Assembly (NCBI GenBank): GCA_029260675.1
Contig: JAJDCV010000214.1
Location: 1-6,330, forward strand
Length of the DNA: 6,330 nucleotides
Direction of reading: 5' to 3'
Origin: Phycisphaeraceae bacterium
Lineage (GTDB): Bacteria; Planctomycetota; Phycisphaerae; Phycisphaerales; Phycisphaeraceae
Shown: piece after piece, positions 5,921 to 6,330 of the stretch
Numbering within the stretch: position 1 is the stretch's first letter
How the letters are laid out: each line of letters opens with the position of its first letter
The notes under the pieces: model-generated
Told to the model about the DNA's origin: nothing
Database searches by the model: none
The model's input: the letters and a program-made list of their open reading frames with translations, nothing else
Position numbers and translations under genes: made by a program

Positions 5921-6330
5921 ATGAACACCAAACTTACCCAACTGATTCTGACCCCCGCCCTGGCCGTGGCATTGTTCACGATGTGCAACACCGCTTTGGC
6001 ACAAGGCACCGCGACAGGCCCATTTACCTCACACATCGTTACGCCGGGGCCGGAGGTGGTGATCGGCGATGTGACCAGCCCGATCCCGATCGATCTGGAC
6101 CCCACGGGCCAACCCTGGACCAAGAGCATCACCGACCCCAATGGATTGATTACCGGTGGCGGACTGCTGGGCATCGTCGAAACCATCCAGAACGTCGGCA
6201 CCGAGCCCTGGCTTGATTGGCACGAACACATCGCCCCAGCTCAGCCGGGCATTCCTGCCAGTAACTGGACGAGTGTAAGCCTCTTTATCAACGGCAGTCC
6301 GATCGGGTTCAACGCCTTGGGCCTGGGCAC
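5921..6330 (+). CDS. Secreted protein, family E copy 2, C-terminally cut by the window edge
   Basis: The ATG at 5921 follows AAAGGAA (5908-5914) and opens a frame that stays open to the window end, giving 136 complete codons. The signal peptide covers residues 1-27 (NTKLTQ, hydrophobic core, ALA), and the mature part starts QGTATGP exactly as in the 4456-5082 product. Further shared blocks are PIDLDPTG-PW, VET(V/I)QNVGTEPW(F/L)DWHE and NGSPI-FN. The strongest DNA match is around 4738-4773 against 6191-6226. The regions between blocks differ, including a visible insertion after DWHE (APAQPGIPAS), so the copies have diverged. By homology the missing end should carry a PEP-CTERM tail, but this cannot be seen. 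Expected to be exported and sorted like its neighbours. Confidence 0.9.
   Translation, partial: MNTKLTQLILTPALAVALFTMCNTALAQGTATGPFTSHIVTPGPEVVIGDVTSPIPIDLDPTGQPWTKSITDPNGLITGGGLLGIVETIQNVGTEPWLDWHEHIAPAQPGIPASNWTSVSLFINGSPIGFNALGLG

Noticed and set aside
5695..6231. 178-residue minus-strand open frame across two genes and a gap
   Set aside because: It is antisense to the tail of the repeat gene and to the signal peptide and conserved blocks of the family E copy, both strongly supported on the + strand.
1..6330. CRISPR array, tRNA/rRNA gene, insertion sequence or attachment site
   Set aside because: No regularly spaced repeats, no RNA-like folds, no transposase frame and no terminal inverted repeats were seen; the gaps are all 105 bp or shorter.

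Overview
The window is a head-to-tail run of nine protein genes, all on the + strand. The first is cut by the left edge and the last by the right edge. Every gene whose start is visible begins with a Sec-type signal peptide. Every gene whose end is visible finishes with a PEP-CTERM sorting tail: a (V/I/T/L)-PEP-(A/G/M)-(S/T) motif, a short hydrophobic stretch, and a basic R/K-rich end. These tails are the substrate signal of the exosortase system, so the genes should encode exported proteins handled by an exosortase at the inner membrane. No exosortase, PEP-CTERM histidine kinase, glycosyltransferase or other enzyme lies in the window, so the processing machinery must be elsewhere.

Organism: the dense cluster of varied PEP-CTERM proteins, GC-rich coding DNA with some AT-richer gaps, frequent AGGAG-type ribosome sites, and domain styles I associate from memory with marine Planctomycetota all suggest a planctomycete, perhaps Phycisphaerae-like. 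Verrucomicrobiota is the main alternative. No marker gene fixes this.

Layout: (1) the 3' end of a PEP-CTERM gene, 2-517; (2) gene A, 578-1246, GTG start; (3) gene B, 1352-2308, a large putative beta-sandwich ectodomain; (4) gene C, 2305-2991, overlapping B by ATGA; (5) gene D, 3007-3654; (6) gene A', 3750-4427, a clear paralogue of A; (7) gene E, 4456-5082; (8) gene F, 5155-5823, with an internal duplication and three DSFFD motifs; (9) gene E', from 5921 past the right edge, a paralogue of E. Gaps range from a 4-bp overlap to 105 bp, so one or a few transcripts are likely.

Reading: the ectodomains differ while the sorting tail stays constant, and two families (A/A' and E/E') occur twice in interleaved positions. 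This looks like an expanded set of secreted or surface-matrix proteins sharing one export and sorting route. The role of each ectodomain cannot be read from the sequence. No RNA gene, mobile element, CRISPR array or convincing intrinsic terminator was seen.
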